Shown here: positions 26,755 to 34,799 of the stretch, in pieces
Layout: each line of letters begins with the position of its first letter
Numbering within the stretch: position 1 is the stretch's first letter
Source: an uncultured Ulvibacter sp.
GTDB taxonomy: Bacteria > Bacteroidota > Bacteroidia > Flavobacteriales > Flavobacteriaceae
Length of the DNA: 64,000 nucleotides
Reading direction: 5' to 3'
Assembly: GCA_943789105.1 (NCBI GenBank)
Contig: CALSSW010000002.1
Location: 62,001 to 126,000 of the forward strand
Position numbers and translations under genes: made by a program
The notes under the pieces: generated by a model
Database searches by the model: none
Told to the model about the DNA's origin: nothing
Seen by the model: the letters and a program-made list of their open reading frames with translations, nothing else

Positions 26755-28215
26755 CTATTTTTTAATGACACGTTGTATTTCTTGGCGCTCAAAAAAGAAT
26801 ACCGCTAACAAAAATACCAATAATAATGCAGTTCCAATCCAAAGGTTTCTCTCAAAAATATAGAATGAGACTCCGGCAAAACACATTGCGAGCAAAAGGT
26901 ATGCGCCAATGCGTTTAACGTCATAAGGAACCCTATAATATTTGCGTCCTAAAAAATAGGAGAGCGACATCATAGCTCCATAAGCTGCAAGGGTTGCAAT
27001 GGCAGCGCCCATATAGCTTATCGCAGGAATTAATATAAAGTTTAGCCCTAGTGTAATACAGGCTCCTATTACAGAGATGTAGGCTCCGTATCTTGTGCGG
27101 TCTGTAACTTTATACCACACAGATAAATTGTGATAAATCCCTAAACACAAATTAGCAAGTAATATAAGTGGTACAATAGAGAGGGCTACCCAATAGGCTT
27201 CATTTTTTATTAAAAGGGCTTTAAAAAAGTCTATATACACAATAACAAATAACAAAATGGCGCTACCACAAATGGCAAAATATTTGGTGATTGTTGCATA
27301 GGTGCTTTTTGCATTTGCTTTATTAGCGTGGTTAAAGAAAAAAGGCTCTACCCCAAGTCTAAAGGCTGTGGCAAATAGCGTCATAAAAACGCCCAATTTA
27401 TAACAGGCTGCATACACCCCTACCTCACGAGAAGCTATATCTGGAGGTAATAAATAGTTGAGCAAAATTTTATCAAAGGCTTCGTTGACAGAAAAGGCAA
27501 CTCCTGCAATAAGTACAGGAAATGAATACCTAAGCATCTTTTTCCAGATAGAGACGCTGAAATGAAACCCAATTTTAATGTACACCCCAAGGAGCAGTAT
27601 TAGAGTAGCTCCGCTTGCTATTACATTAGAAATAAAGACATACAAAACAGTATTCTCTTGGGTATATAAAGAGTGCCAAAACGCACTAGGGTCATTACTG
27701 GCAAGCAAGGGTAAGGCTAGTAAAAAAAACAAGTTACATCCTAAATTTATGCATACGTTGATGATCTTTATTAGGGCATACTTTAGTGGTTTTTGATTGG
27801 CTCTAAACCACACAAAAGGAATAATAACAAGCGCATCTAACAATAAAATTAAAAGCGCGTAGATTACAAATTGGGTGTTAAAATTAATGAATTGTGCCAG
27901 TTGTTCTCGAAACAAAAAAGCCACTAGAAAAAAAGAAAGTGACGAAATACCTATGGACACTAAGGCGGTAGATTGCACCGTCTTTTTTTGAGAAGGGGCT
28001 TTATTTATAAACCTAAAAAAAGCAGTCTCCATGCCATAGCTTAATACCACATTTCCTAAGATAATATAAGACATTAACGTAGCATAAAGACCAAAATCTG
28101 AAGGCTTAAGTACACTGGTATACAAAGGCACAAGTATAATAGCCAAGGCGCGCGGCAACACCGTTGCTAGCCCATAAATAAATGTTTGTTGAAATAGTTT
28201 TTTAAAAATACGCAA
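26755..28215 (-). CDS. Polysaccharide (oligosaccharide) flippase, Wzx/MATE-like
   Basis: About 486 residues with roughly 14 hydrophobic helices throughout; MOP-superfamily flippase that moves lipid-linked sugars across the cytoplasmic membrane. The first helix region (FIYGLATVLPRALAIILVPLYTSVL) is typical of flavobacterial homologues. I chose a TTG start at 28215 (LRIFKKLFQQTF) because family members begin at this helix and a TACCTTTA box lies just upstream. The ORF-track ATG at 28290 would add 25 residues without resemblance to the family. That start choice is uncertain. First gene of the run to the EnvC-like gene. Confidence 0.88.
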   Translation of the reverse strand: MRIFKKLFQQTFIYGLATVLPRALAIILVPLYTSVLKPSDFGLYATLMSYIILGNVVLSYGMETAFFRFINKAPSQKKTVQSTALVSIGISSLSFFLVAFLFREQLAQFINFNTQFVIYALLILLLDALVIIPFVWFRANQKPLKYALIKIINVCINLGCNLFFLLALPLLASNDPSAFWHSLYTQENTVLYVFISNVIASGATLILLLGVYIKIGFHFSVSIWKKMLRYSFPVLIAGVAFSVNEAFDKILLNYLLPPDIASREVGVYAACYKLGVFMTLFATAFRLGVEPFFFNHANKANAKSTYATITKYFAICGSAILLFVIVYIDFFKALLIKNEAYWVALSIVPLILLANLCLGIYHNLSVWYKVTDRTRYGAYISVIGACITLGLNFILIPAISYMGAAIATLAAYGAMMSLSYFLGRKYYRVPYDVKRIGAYLLLAMCFAGVSFYIFERNLWIGTALLLVFLLAVFFFERQEIQRVIKK

Positions 28216-28329
28216 TGCTTCAAGAGTTTGGGTTGTTAAAGGTAGCCAAATTAATTGTTGTGATGCGCCGGGTGTTGGAGCAAGAACCATTAAAGTTTGC
28301 TAAAAAATAATCTTTTTATGGCGTTAAAC

Positions 28330-28366
28330 TAAAAAAGCCTGTTGCGTTTTTGGCGCAACAGACTTT
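28330..28366 (-). terminator. Terminator of the ATP synthase operon
   Basis: On the minus strand CTGTTGCG, seven-base loop, CGCAACAG then GCTTTTTT. It lies about 26 bases past the last in-frame stop of atpG. Confidence 0.85.
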
Positions 28367-28391
28367 GTATGTATAATGGTATGTTTTGGTA

Positions 28392-29256
28392 TTATCCAGC
28401 CAATGCCTCTGCACCACCAACAATTTCTAGAATTTCATTGGTAATAGCAGCTTGACGTGCTTTGTTGTATTGCAGCTTCAAGGCATCACGCATTTCTGTT
28501 GCGTTGTCTGTTGCTTTATGCATGGCTGTCATTCTAGCTCCGTGCTCACTAGCAACACTATCTCTTATGGCTTTAAATAATTGTGTTTTTAAACTCTTTG
28601 GGATTAGCCCCTCAACAATCTCTGGCTTTGTTGGCTCAAAAATATAATCTGCAGCACTAGTAACTCTGAGTTTGTGTAGGTGGCAAAATTGGCAAAAATT
28701 GTTCTTTCATAACAATTTGTGTCGCTGCATTTTTAAAGTGATTGTACACTAAAACAATCTTATCATAAGCGCCTTGCTGGTATTTTTCCATTAGCATTTC
28801 TGCAATAGCTGAAGAGGCTTTGAAGTTTAAATCATCAAAGATAGCTGCGTTAAACTCTATAACATCCCCGTCTTTGCTAATGATGTCATTTCCTTTTTTA
28901 CCAATGGTAATAAAATCTACCTGCTTGCCAGTGTAGGTTTCTTCTTTAAGAGCCTTGCTTGCTTTAATAATGTTGGTGTTAAAAGCTCCTGCCAAACCAC
29001 GGTTTGAAGTAATGGCAACAACCAATACTTTATTTACCTCACGCTGCTGAGCAAAACTACTACCACTATCTGAGTCTAGCGTTGCGCTTAGATTTTGTAA
29101 TAACTCCGTTAATTTCTCAGAATAGGGCCGCATTGCTGTAATAGCGTCTTGCGCTTTTTTCAGTTTTGCTGCAGATACCATTTTCATGGCACTGGTGATT
29201 TGCATGGTTGATCCAACCGATGCTATTCTGTTTCTAATTTCCTTTAAGTTTGCCAT
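28392..29256 (-). CDS. atpG: ATP synthase gamma subunit, interrupted by a one-base frameshift
   Basis: Rotor shaft of the F1 ATPase. The N-terminus [19 protein letters not shown] is typical and the frame is normal up to [13 protein letters not shown], where a TAG at 28659-28657 stops it after 199 codons. Shifting by +1 restores the conserved C-terminus: [16 protein letters not shown], then [17 protein letters not shown] and [17 protein letters not shown], with TAA at 28394-28392. The whole span is 865 bases, one more than 288 codons, so correcting one base gives a normal 287-residue protein. A sequencing or assembly error is the simplest explanation. A recent mutation or a programmed shift are alternatives; no slippery run is seen at the site. 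Confidence 0.9.
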
Positions 29257-29300
29257 TTTTTTAAGTTATTAGTAACAACAGATAGGCTTAATACTCTTTT

Positions 29301-29327
29301 ACCCCCCCCGCTGTAAGGAAGGTAAAA
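29301..29327 (-). other. G8 tract inside an atpA-atpG intercistronic hairpin
   Basis: The 82-base gap between atpA and atpG holds eight consecutive C on the plus strand (G8 in the mRNA), flanked by TTTTACC and GGTAAAA that can pair on the minus strand. It could be a weak attenuator or processing site. Function is not established. Confidence 0.4.
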
Positions 29328-29338
29328 AAATATAAGAT

Positions 29339-30919
29339 TTATGCTCTGTATTTTGCAGATAAATCTGCAGCTACGCTTGTTAGGATTGCGATCACCTCAT
29401 CTGTTAATTTTCCAGATTTTAATGTATCTAACATACCTCTATGTTTTGCATTTAAAAGCTCTATGTAATCTCTTTCAAACTCTTTTACTTTCTCTACAGG
29501 TACATCACGCAGCAAGTTCTTAGAACCTGCATAGATAATTGCAATTTGATCTTCTACCGTAAAAGGGGTGTTTTCATTTTGCTTTAAGATCTCTACATTA
29601 CGCTTTCCTTTTTCAATTACATTTAGCGTTGCAGCATCTAGGTCTGAACCAAACTTAGCAAATGCTTCTAGTTCACGATACGCAGCTTGATCAAGCTTTA
29701 AGGTACCAGATACCTTCTTCATAGATTTAATCTGCGCGTTACCACCTACACGAGATACCGAGATACCTACGTTAATAGCTGGACGTACTCCAGAATTAAA
29801 TAAATCTCCATCTAAGAAGATTTGACCATCTGTAATAGAAATTACGTTGGTTGGTATATAGGCAGATACATCACCTGCTTGTGTTTCAATAATTGGTAGA
29901 GCAGTTAAAGAACCTCCACCTTTAACAATGCCTTTTAATGATTCTGGAAGGTCATTCATCTCTGAGGCAATCTTATCATCATTTATTACTTTGGCGGCAC
30001 GCTCTAAAAGTCTTGAGTGTAAGAAAAAAACATCTCCAGGATATGCCTCACGTCCCGGTGGGCGACGAAGAAGTAATGATACCTCACGGTATGCAACTGC
30101 TTGTTTAGATAAATCATCAAACACAATTAGTGCAGGTCGACCTGTATCTCTAAAGTACTCGCCAATGGCAGCTCCTGCGAATGGTGCGTATACTTGCATT
30201 GGAGCTGGATCACTTGCGTTTGCAGCAACAATAGTTGTATAGGCTAAAGCTCCTGCTTCATCTAATACCTTTGCAATGTTTGCAACCGTTGAAGCCTTTT
30301 GCCCAATGGCTACATATATGCAGTATACTGGCTGGCCAGCATCGTAAAATTCTTTTTGGTTTAGGATGGTATCAATACAAACAGTAGACTTCCCTGTTTG
30401 ACGGTCACCAATTACCAACTCACGCTGTCCTCTTCCTATTGGAATCATTGCGTCAATTGATTTTATACCGGTTTGCAATGGTTCTGTTACAGGCTCACGA
30501 TAGATAACCCCCGGTGCTTTACGCTCAAGTGGCATCTCATATATTTTACCCTCGATAGCTCCTTTACCATCTATAGGTTCGCCTAGTGTGTTTAATACAC
30601 GACCCACAACACCTTCACCTACATTAATCGAGGCAATACGTTGTGTGCGTTTTACGGTAGCTCCTTCAGAAACACCTCTAGAGGGTCCTAGTAGTACAAC
30701 CCCTACATTATCTTCTTCAAGATTCAAAACAATACCTTCCATACCGTTTTCAAAGGCTACTAATTCACCGTATTGAACATTTGTAAGCCCGTACACACGT
30801 GCAATACCATCACCTACTGTTAATACAGTTCCTACCTCATCAAGTGAAGCGCTTGCCTGAAATCCGGTAAGTTGTTGTTTTAAGATTGCTGAAACTTCAG
30901 CTGGTTTAACTTCTGCCAT
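29339..30919 (-). CDS. atpA: ATP synthase alpha subunit
   Basis: 526 residues; the non-catalytic nucleotide-binding subunit of the F1 head. The Walker A motif is GDRQTGKST, with [10 protein letters not shown] before it and [14 protein letters not shown] and [18 protein letters not shown] after it; the arginine-finger region is [27 protein letters not shown] (core: RPAINVG). Length is slightly above the usual 500-513. It lies between atpH and atpG. The beta subunit gene is not in the window. Confidence 0.97.
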   Translation of the reverse strand: MAEVKPAEVSAILKQQLTGFQASASLDEVGTVLTVGDGIARVYGLTNVQYGELVAFENGMEGIVLNLEEDNVGVVLLGPSRGVSEGATVKRTQRIASINVGEGVVGRVLNTLGEPIDGKGAIEGKIYEMPLERKAPGVIYREPVTEPLQTGIKSIDAMIPIGRGQRELVIGDRQTGKSTVCIDTILNQKEFYDAGQPVYCIYVAIGQKASTVANIAKVLDEAGALAYTTIVAANASDPAPMQVYAPFAGAAIGEYFRDTGRPALIVFDDLSKQAVAYREVSLLLRRPPGREAYPGDVFFLHSRLLERAAKVINDDKIASEMNDLPESLKGIVKGGGSLTALPIIETQAGDVSAYIPTNVISITDGQIFLDGDLFNSGVRPAINVGISVSRVGGNAQIKSMKKVSGTLKLDQAAYRELEAFAKFGSDLDAATLNVIEKGKRNVEILKQNENTPFTVEDQIAIIYAGSKNLLRDVPVEKVKEFERDYIELLNAKHRGMLDTLKSGKLTDEVIAILTSVAADLSAKYRA

Positions 30920-30987
30920 TTTTATTTAGATTTTACCCTTTAATCTCTAAGGGTGACTTCAGAAAATTTTCTGAAGGCGTTAAAAAA

Positions 30988-31527
30988 TTATAATGATTTA
31001 CTAAATTCTCTTTTTAAATTTCCTAGTTGGTTTGCAATACTTGCGTTGTATTGCAAATCTCCAACACGGAGTATGAAACCACCAATGATGCTCTCATCAA
31101 TAGTATTGTTGATAGTGACGTTTTCACTACCTGTCATTTGTTTTACCTTACTAAGTACGTTGGCCTCAATCTCTGGTGTAATTGCAACTGCTGTTATTAC
31201 CGTGGCTACTTTTACGCCTTTAGAGTTATTATAAAGATCTACATAGGCCAGTGCAACGCCACCCAAAAGGTTGATGCGTTTATTACTGGTTAGGATTTGA
31301 ATAAGTCCTTTGGTTACATCACTGTTTTTCTCAAAGATTTGTATCAAAGCCTGTTTTTTGTCTTCTGCTTTAACCACAGGGCTTTGTAATACAACACGTA
31401 GCTCTTTACTTCCCGCTAGGGTTTCTTGTATAGATTTCATGTCACCAAAAACAACCTCACTAATATTGGCGTGGTTGGCTTGATCTAAAACTGCTTTTGC
31501 GTATCTTATTGCTGCTCTGCTGCTCAT
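30988..31527 (-). CDS. atpH: ATP synthase delta subunit
   Basis: 179 residues; part of the peripheral stalk that holds the F1 head to the b subunits. Recognised by the N-terminal helical domain (AAIRYAKAVLDQA), and by the C-terminal VTINNTIDESIIGGFILRVGD, whose IDESIIGGFILR segment is the strongest family signature. It follows atpF after eight bases and precedes atpA by 68 bases. Confidence 0.95.
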   Translation of the reverse strand: MSSRAAIRYAKAVLDQANHANISEVVFGDMKSIQETLAGSKELRVVLQSPVVKAEDKKQALIQIFEKNSDVTKGLIQILTSNKRINLLGGVALAYVDLYNNSKGVKVATVITAVAITPEIEANVLSKVKQMTGSENVTINNTIDESIIGGFILRVGDLQYNASIANQLGNLKREFSKSL

Positions 31528-31535
31528 CGTGCTTG

Positions 31536-32036
31536 TTAGTTTACGTTTGCATCTTTCAACATCGTTTCAACCAATTCCAATTGCTTGTCTTTGTTTGATA
31601 ATTCACTCTTCACTATTTTTTCTGCAATGTCTAGAGAAAGACTTGCTACTGTTTGCTTTAATTCTGCAACAGCTGATTTTTTCTCGGCCTCTATGGTAGC
31701 CTGTGCACCCGCAATGGCTTTGCTTGCTTCTGCTTGAGCTTCTTCTTTAGCTCCTGCAATCATGCTAGCCTTAATCTGGCGAGCCTCTTTAAGCATCGTC
31801 TCACGCTCTGCTCTTGCCTCTTGTAACAATTTTTCATTGTCTGCCTGCAAGTTTGCCATTTCAAGCTTTGCCTTTTGTGCAGCATCTAGGGCATCTTTAA
31901 TACCTTGTTCACGCTCATTTACAGCATTTAAAATTGGAGTCCAAGCAAATTTTCTAAGCAAAAAAAGCAATAGAATAAATACAACTGCTTGCCAAAAGAA
32001 AAGACCTACTGAAAATTCGTTTATTAATTTTTCCAT
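31536..32036 (-). CDS. atpF: ATP synthase b subunit
   Basis: 166 residues: one N-terminal membrane helix (GLFFWQAVVFILLLFLLRKFAW), then a long charged helix rich in Ala, Glu and Lys (EAQAEASKAIAGAQATIEAE) that forms the peripheral stalk dimer. Typical length for the subunit. It sits between atpE and atpH. The 109-base space to atpE contains a stem-loop. Confidence 0.95.
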   Translation of the reverse strand: MEKLINEFSVGLFFWQAVVFILLLFLLRKFAWTPILNAVNEREQGIKDALDAAQKAKLEMANLQADNEKLLQEARAERETMLKEARQIKASMIAGAKEEAQAEASKAIAGAQATIEAEKKSAVAELKQTVASLSLDIAEKIVKSELSNKDKQLELVETMLKDANVN

Positions 32037-32097
32037 TATTGTTGTGTTTTGAAGGCCGCCATAGGCGCCCCTGCTAATGATCCTTTAATGTAATAGA

Positions 32098-32132
32098 AAC
32101 ATATCGCTGTAACCAACCGTTACAGCAATATG
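32098..32132 (-). other. Stem-loop between atpE and atpF
   Basis: ACATATCGCTGTAAC and GTTACAGCAATATGT form a long stem with one mismatch around a four-base loop. It lies just past the atpE stop and has no T tract on the minus strand after it, so it looks more like an RNA-stabilising or processing hairpin than a terminator. Confidence 0.55.
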
Positions 32133-32145
32133 TTATCTTTTTTGA

Positions 32146-32397
<252 letters not shown>

Positions 32398-32448
32398 TTA
32401 AAACTCAATTTTGACCCTTTGTCTTTGCAACTCAGGGTATTTAATTAT

Positions 32449-33594
32449 TTATAAATGCGCAATCTCTCCATCGTGCTCCTCTGCATGCTCGTGTGTTTCA
32501 CTTGCAAAACCAAAGTACAATGCAGCCAACATCGTGAAGATGTATGCCTGTAATAATGCTACTAATATTTCAATTAATGAAATGGCAAATGCCAATCCAA
32601 AAGATAAGGTTCCACCAATCCAGTTTTGGAAGATGTAAATTAGGCCAAGCAAACTCCCTAGCACTACGTGACCGGCAGTCATGTTGGCGTACAAACGAAT
32701 TAAAAGTGCAAACGGCTTAATGAACAATCCTAAAATCTCGATAGGTACTAAAATAATATAAATAAAAATCTTTCCTGCCCATGGCATACCATCTCCTAGT
32801 GGATCAAAAATATGCTTCCAATAATCTTTGGTTCCTGTAAAGGTGGTAATAATAAACACAATAAGTGCTAAGGCTGTAGTAACTGCAATATTTCCTGTAA
32901 CATTTACCCCAAGTGGCGTTAGGCCAAACATGTTTAAAAACCAAATAAAGAAAAACACGGTTAGTAAAAATGGCATGTATTTTTTATACTTCCCTTCCCC
33001 AATGTTTGCAATGGCAATATCATCACGAATGTAGGTTATAATTGGTTCAAAAAACCTTCCAGCTCCTGATGCAATACCGCCGTTATTGCCGTAACTTTTT
33101 GCAAGTGATTTAAATAAAAAGAACATTAAAAAAGCAGTAATCAGTATCATAAAGACTCCTTTGGTAATAGAAAAGTCTAATGGTTGTGGGTTGGTTGGGT
33201 GATTGGCAGTGTCATAGGTAATGGTTCCTGCGGCATCAGTCTTGTAGATTTTTGCGTGTTCTATTTTGTAATAATTGCCGTCTACCTGGGCAACAGTCTC
33301 ACCGTGATGAAACTTTGAAGAAGAAAATACCTTCAGGCCATTATCCCAAAGAATTATTGGTAAAGGAAACCCCACATGGTGTTTCTGCTGGGTTGCGTCA
33401 TCTGTGTAAGAGAACAAGCCAAAATCATGAGAATCTAATAAGTGATGAGCGATATAATCTTTCACCTGCTGCTTTCTTTCAGCTCTGCTATCTCCTGATG
33501 AAGCGGCATCTTTTGATGGCCCTTTGGCAGACATTGTAAATGTTGTTGCCAAAAACAGAATTGAAAGTAACTTAACCAATGTTTTTCTTTGCAT
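32449..33594 (-). CDS. atpB: ATP synthase a subunit with long periplasmic N-terminal region
   Basis: 381 residues against about 270 in E. coli. A signal-like hydrophobic stretch (LLSILFLATTFTMSA) is followed by roughly 110 polar residues (HHLLDSHDFGLFSY, HHVGFPLPIILWD). Five or six membrane helices follow. The essential arginine of the proton path lies in LLIRLYANMTAGH. The long N-terminal extension is common in Bacteroidetes as I recall it; its role is unknown. A TATTTTTG box lies about 36 bases before the start, so this gene probably opens a main ATP synthase transcript. Confidence 0.95.
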   Translation of the reverse strand: MQRKTLVKLLSILFLATTFTMSAKGPSKDAASSGDSRAERKQQVKDYIAHHLLDSHDFGLFSYTDDATQQKHHVGFPLPIILWDNGLKVFSSSKFHHGETVAQVDGNYYKIEHAKIYKTDAAGTITYDTANHPTNPQPLDFSITKGVFMILITAFLMFFLFKSLAKSYGNNGGIASGAGRFFEPIITYIRDDIAIANIGEGKYKKYMPFLLTVFFFIWFLNMFGLTPLGVNVTGNIAVTTALALIVFIITTFTGTKDYWKHIFDPLGDGMPWAGKIFIYIILVPIEILGLFIKPFALLIRLYANMTAGHVVLGSLLGLIYIFQNWIGGTLSFGLAFAISLIEILVALLQAYIFTMLAALYFGFASETHEHAEEHDGEIAHL

Positions 33595-33629
33595 TTTGAG
33601 ACAGTTTAAAGGCGTCCTTAAAATCGGTG

Positions 33630-33637
33630 CAAAAATA
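33630..33637 (-). promoter_or_regulatory. -7 promoter box for atpB
   Basis: TATTTTTG on the minus strand is an exact TAnnTTTG match with about 35 bases to the atpB start. The -33 region is T-rich but has no clean TTTG. Confidence 0.45.
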
Positions 33638-33717
33638 CAGTTAATACATAAAAAGAAAAAATTATTTTCTTTCTTTTTTTATTCTTGATTTAGCTCTGGG
33701 TTTGTATTGTTGGCTTT

Positions 33718-34119
33718 CTATGAATAAGACTGGTTATTAAGCTCTTTAGAGAGAAAGAGAACTTCTAGTGTTAAACAAATTGCATAGGGTCCAAAAAATG
33801 CGGCAAACTCTGTAGTTTGCATCTGAGAATCTGCGCTGTAATGAGGGTAAAAAAGAATGAAAAATGCTACAAATTTTATGGCGCTGCCCAACAAAAAAAT
33901 AAAGGCAGTGTTTGACGCTTGTTTATTGAAGTTTGATTGTACAAAATACAACAGCCCTGAAGCGAGCAAATAATTAACAATGTAAGAGAGAATAATTCTG
34001 TTTTGAAAAAGGGGCGCTTCTAACAAATACAAGACCCCTATGTGCCCAATAAAAAAGAGAAGCAGTGTGGCAAAAAGAAGTCCTAAAAAACGAATGCTTG
34101 AGGTTCTCATAAAAAGCAA
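33718..34119 (-). CDS. Small four-helix membrane protein (DUF6168-like) of the atp cluster
   Basis: 133 residues with about four hydrophobic helices: FLGLLFATLLLFFIGHIGVL, a second around IILSYIVNYLLASGLLYFV, a third at FIFLLGSAIKFVAFFILF and a fourth near AAFFGPYAICLTLEVLFL. I think it belongs to DUF6168, seen beside flavobacterial atp genes, but without a search this is tentative. Its start lies one base after the AtpZ-like gene. By position it may act like AtpI, an assembly helper of the c ring. No catalytic motif is visible. Confidence 0.72.
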   Translation of the reverse strand: MLFMRTSSIRFLGLLFATLLLFFIGHIGVLYLLEAPLFQNRIILSYIVNYLLASGLLYFVQSNFNKQASNTAFIFLLGSAIKFVAFFILFYPHYSADSQMQTTEFAAFFGPYAICLTLEVLFLSKELNNQSYS

Positions 34120-34120
34120 A

Positions 34121-34336
34121 TTATTTATGAAGCCTATTGGTTTGTTTTATTACCCCAAAAATTGAAAGACCAACACCTAATAGCGTGCAAATAATTAAAA
34201 ACACATTGCCCTGTGTGTAGTTTGCATCCAACCACTTACCTAATTGTACAAAAAGGTAAATTATCAAACCCATTTGTATTGCTATGCCAGAAAGTGCTGC
34301 CCACCTTCTTATACCGTTGATTGGTTTTTTTGACAT
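34121..34336 (-). CDS. AtpZ/AtpI family protein
   Basis: 71-residue protein with two membrane helices (WAALSGIAIQMGLIIYLFVQ and GNVFLIICTLLGVGLSIFGV) joined by a short polar loop with GKWLDANY. This is the standard architecture of AtpZ/AtpI proteins encoded before atpB, which help assemble the c ring or transport magnesium in other bacteria. It follows bactofilin after nine bases and abuts the DUF6168-like gene. Confidence 0.85.
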   Translation of the reverse strand: MSKKPINGIRRWAALSGIAIQMGLIIYLFVQLGKWLDANYTQGNVFLIICTLLGVGLSIFGVIKQTNRLHK

Positions 34337-34345
34337 CCCTTTGGG

Positions 34346-34795
34346 TTAATTGAGCTGCTGGGTGGTCTCTACACTAGTGCGCTCAGAGCGTTTATAAACA
34401 GGGTTTTCAGGTGGCTTTGACTGGGTGGCCTCTGCTGGTTGCATACGGCAAGTAGCGTTAAAAGCAGCTCCTGGTTCTACAGAAAGTTTACCGACTACAA
34501 CATCGCCTTTTATATTGGCAGAGCTGCGCAGGGTTAGTAATTGAGATACATTAAGATTTCCGCTAAAGTCACCTGCTATATCTGCATTTTCACAAGAAAG
34601 ATTTCCTTTGATAACTCCGTTTTTCCCAAGCACAACCTTGGATGGTGTTGAGACAGTTCCTTCAACAACGCCATCTATTCTAAAAAACCCCTTGGAGGTA
34701 ATATCTCCATTTATATGCGTTCCTTCGTTGATTCTGTTTTGACTAGCTCCGGGCTCGGAGGGAGTGGTATTGGCATTCTTTTTATCTGAAAACAT
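34346..34795 (-). CDS. Bactofilin (polymer-forming cytoskeletal protein)
   Basis: 149 residues. The central ~100 residues show the bactofilin beta-helix pattern with regularly spaced glycine, valine and isoleucine: INGDITSKGFFRIDGVVEG, VVLGKNGVIKGNLSCEN and ANIKGDVVVGKLSVEPGA. Both termini are polar and disordered-like, as usual. Bactofilins form filaments at the membrane that shape cells or position proteins. It lies four bases after the porW/sprE-type gene, and nine before AtpZ, in one apparent operon. Confidence 0.9.
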   Translation of the reverse strand: MFSDKKNANTTPSEPGASQNRINEGTHINGDITSKGFFRIDGVVEGTVSTPSKVVLGKNGVIKGNLSCENADIAGDFSGNLNVSQLLTLRSSANIKGDVVVGKLSVEPGAAFNATCRMQPAEATQSKPPENPVYKRSERTSVETTQQLN

Positions 34796-34799
34796 ATCT

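Noticed and set aside
28462-28647. Plus-strand ORF of 61 residues over the atpG 3' part
   Set aside because: It is the antisense shadow of the conserved gamma C-terminus and has no recognisable features of its own.
28640-28690. Programmed frameshift in atpG as the main explanation
   Set aside because: No heptameric slippery run, shifty stop context or downstream pseudoknot is evident; an error or a recent mutation is simpler. Kept only as an alternative.
30588-30776. Plus-strand ORFs inside atpA (29341, 29928, 30588)
   Set aside because: They mirror the highly conserved alpha subunit on the other strand; none has a promoter or family resemblance.
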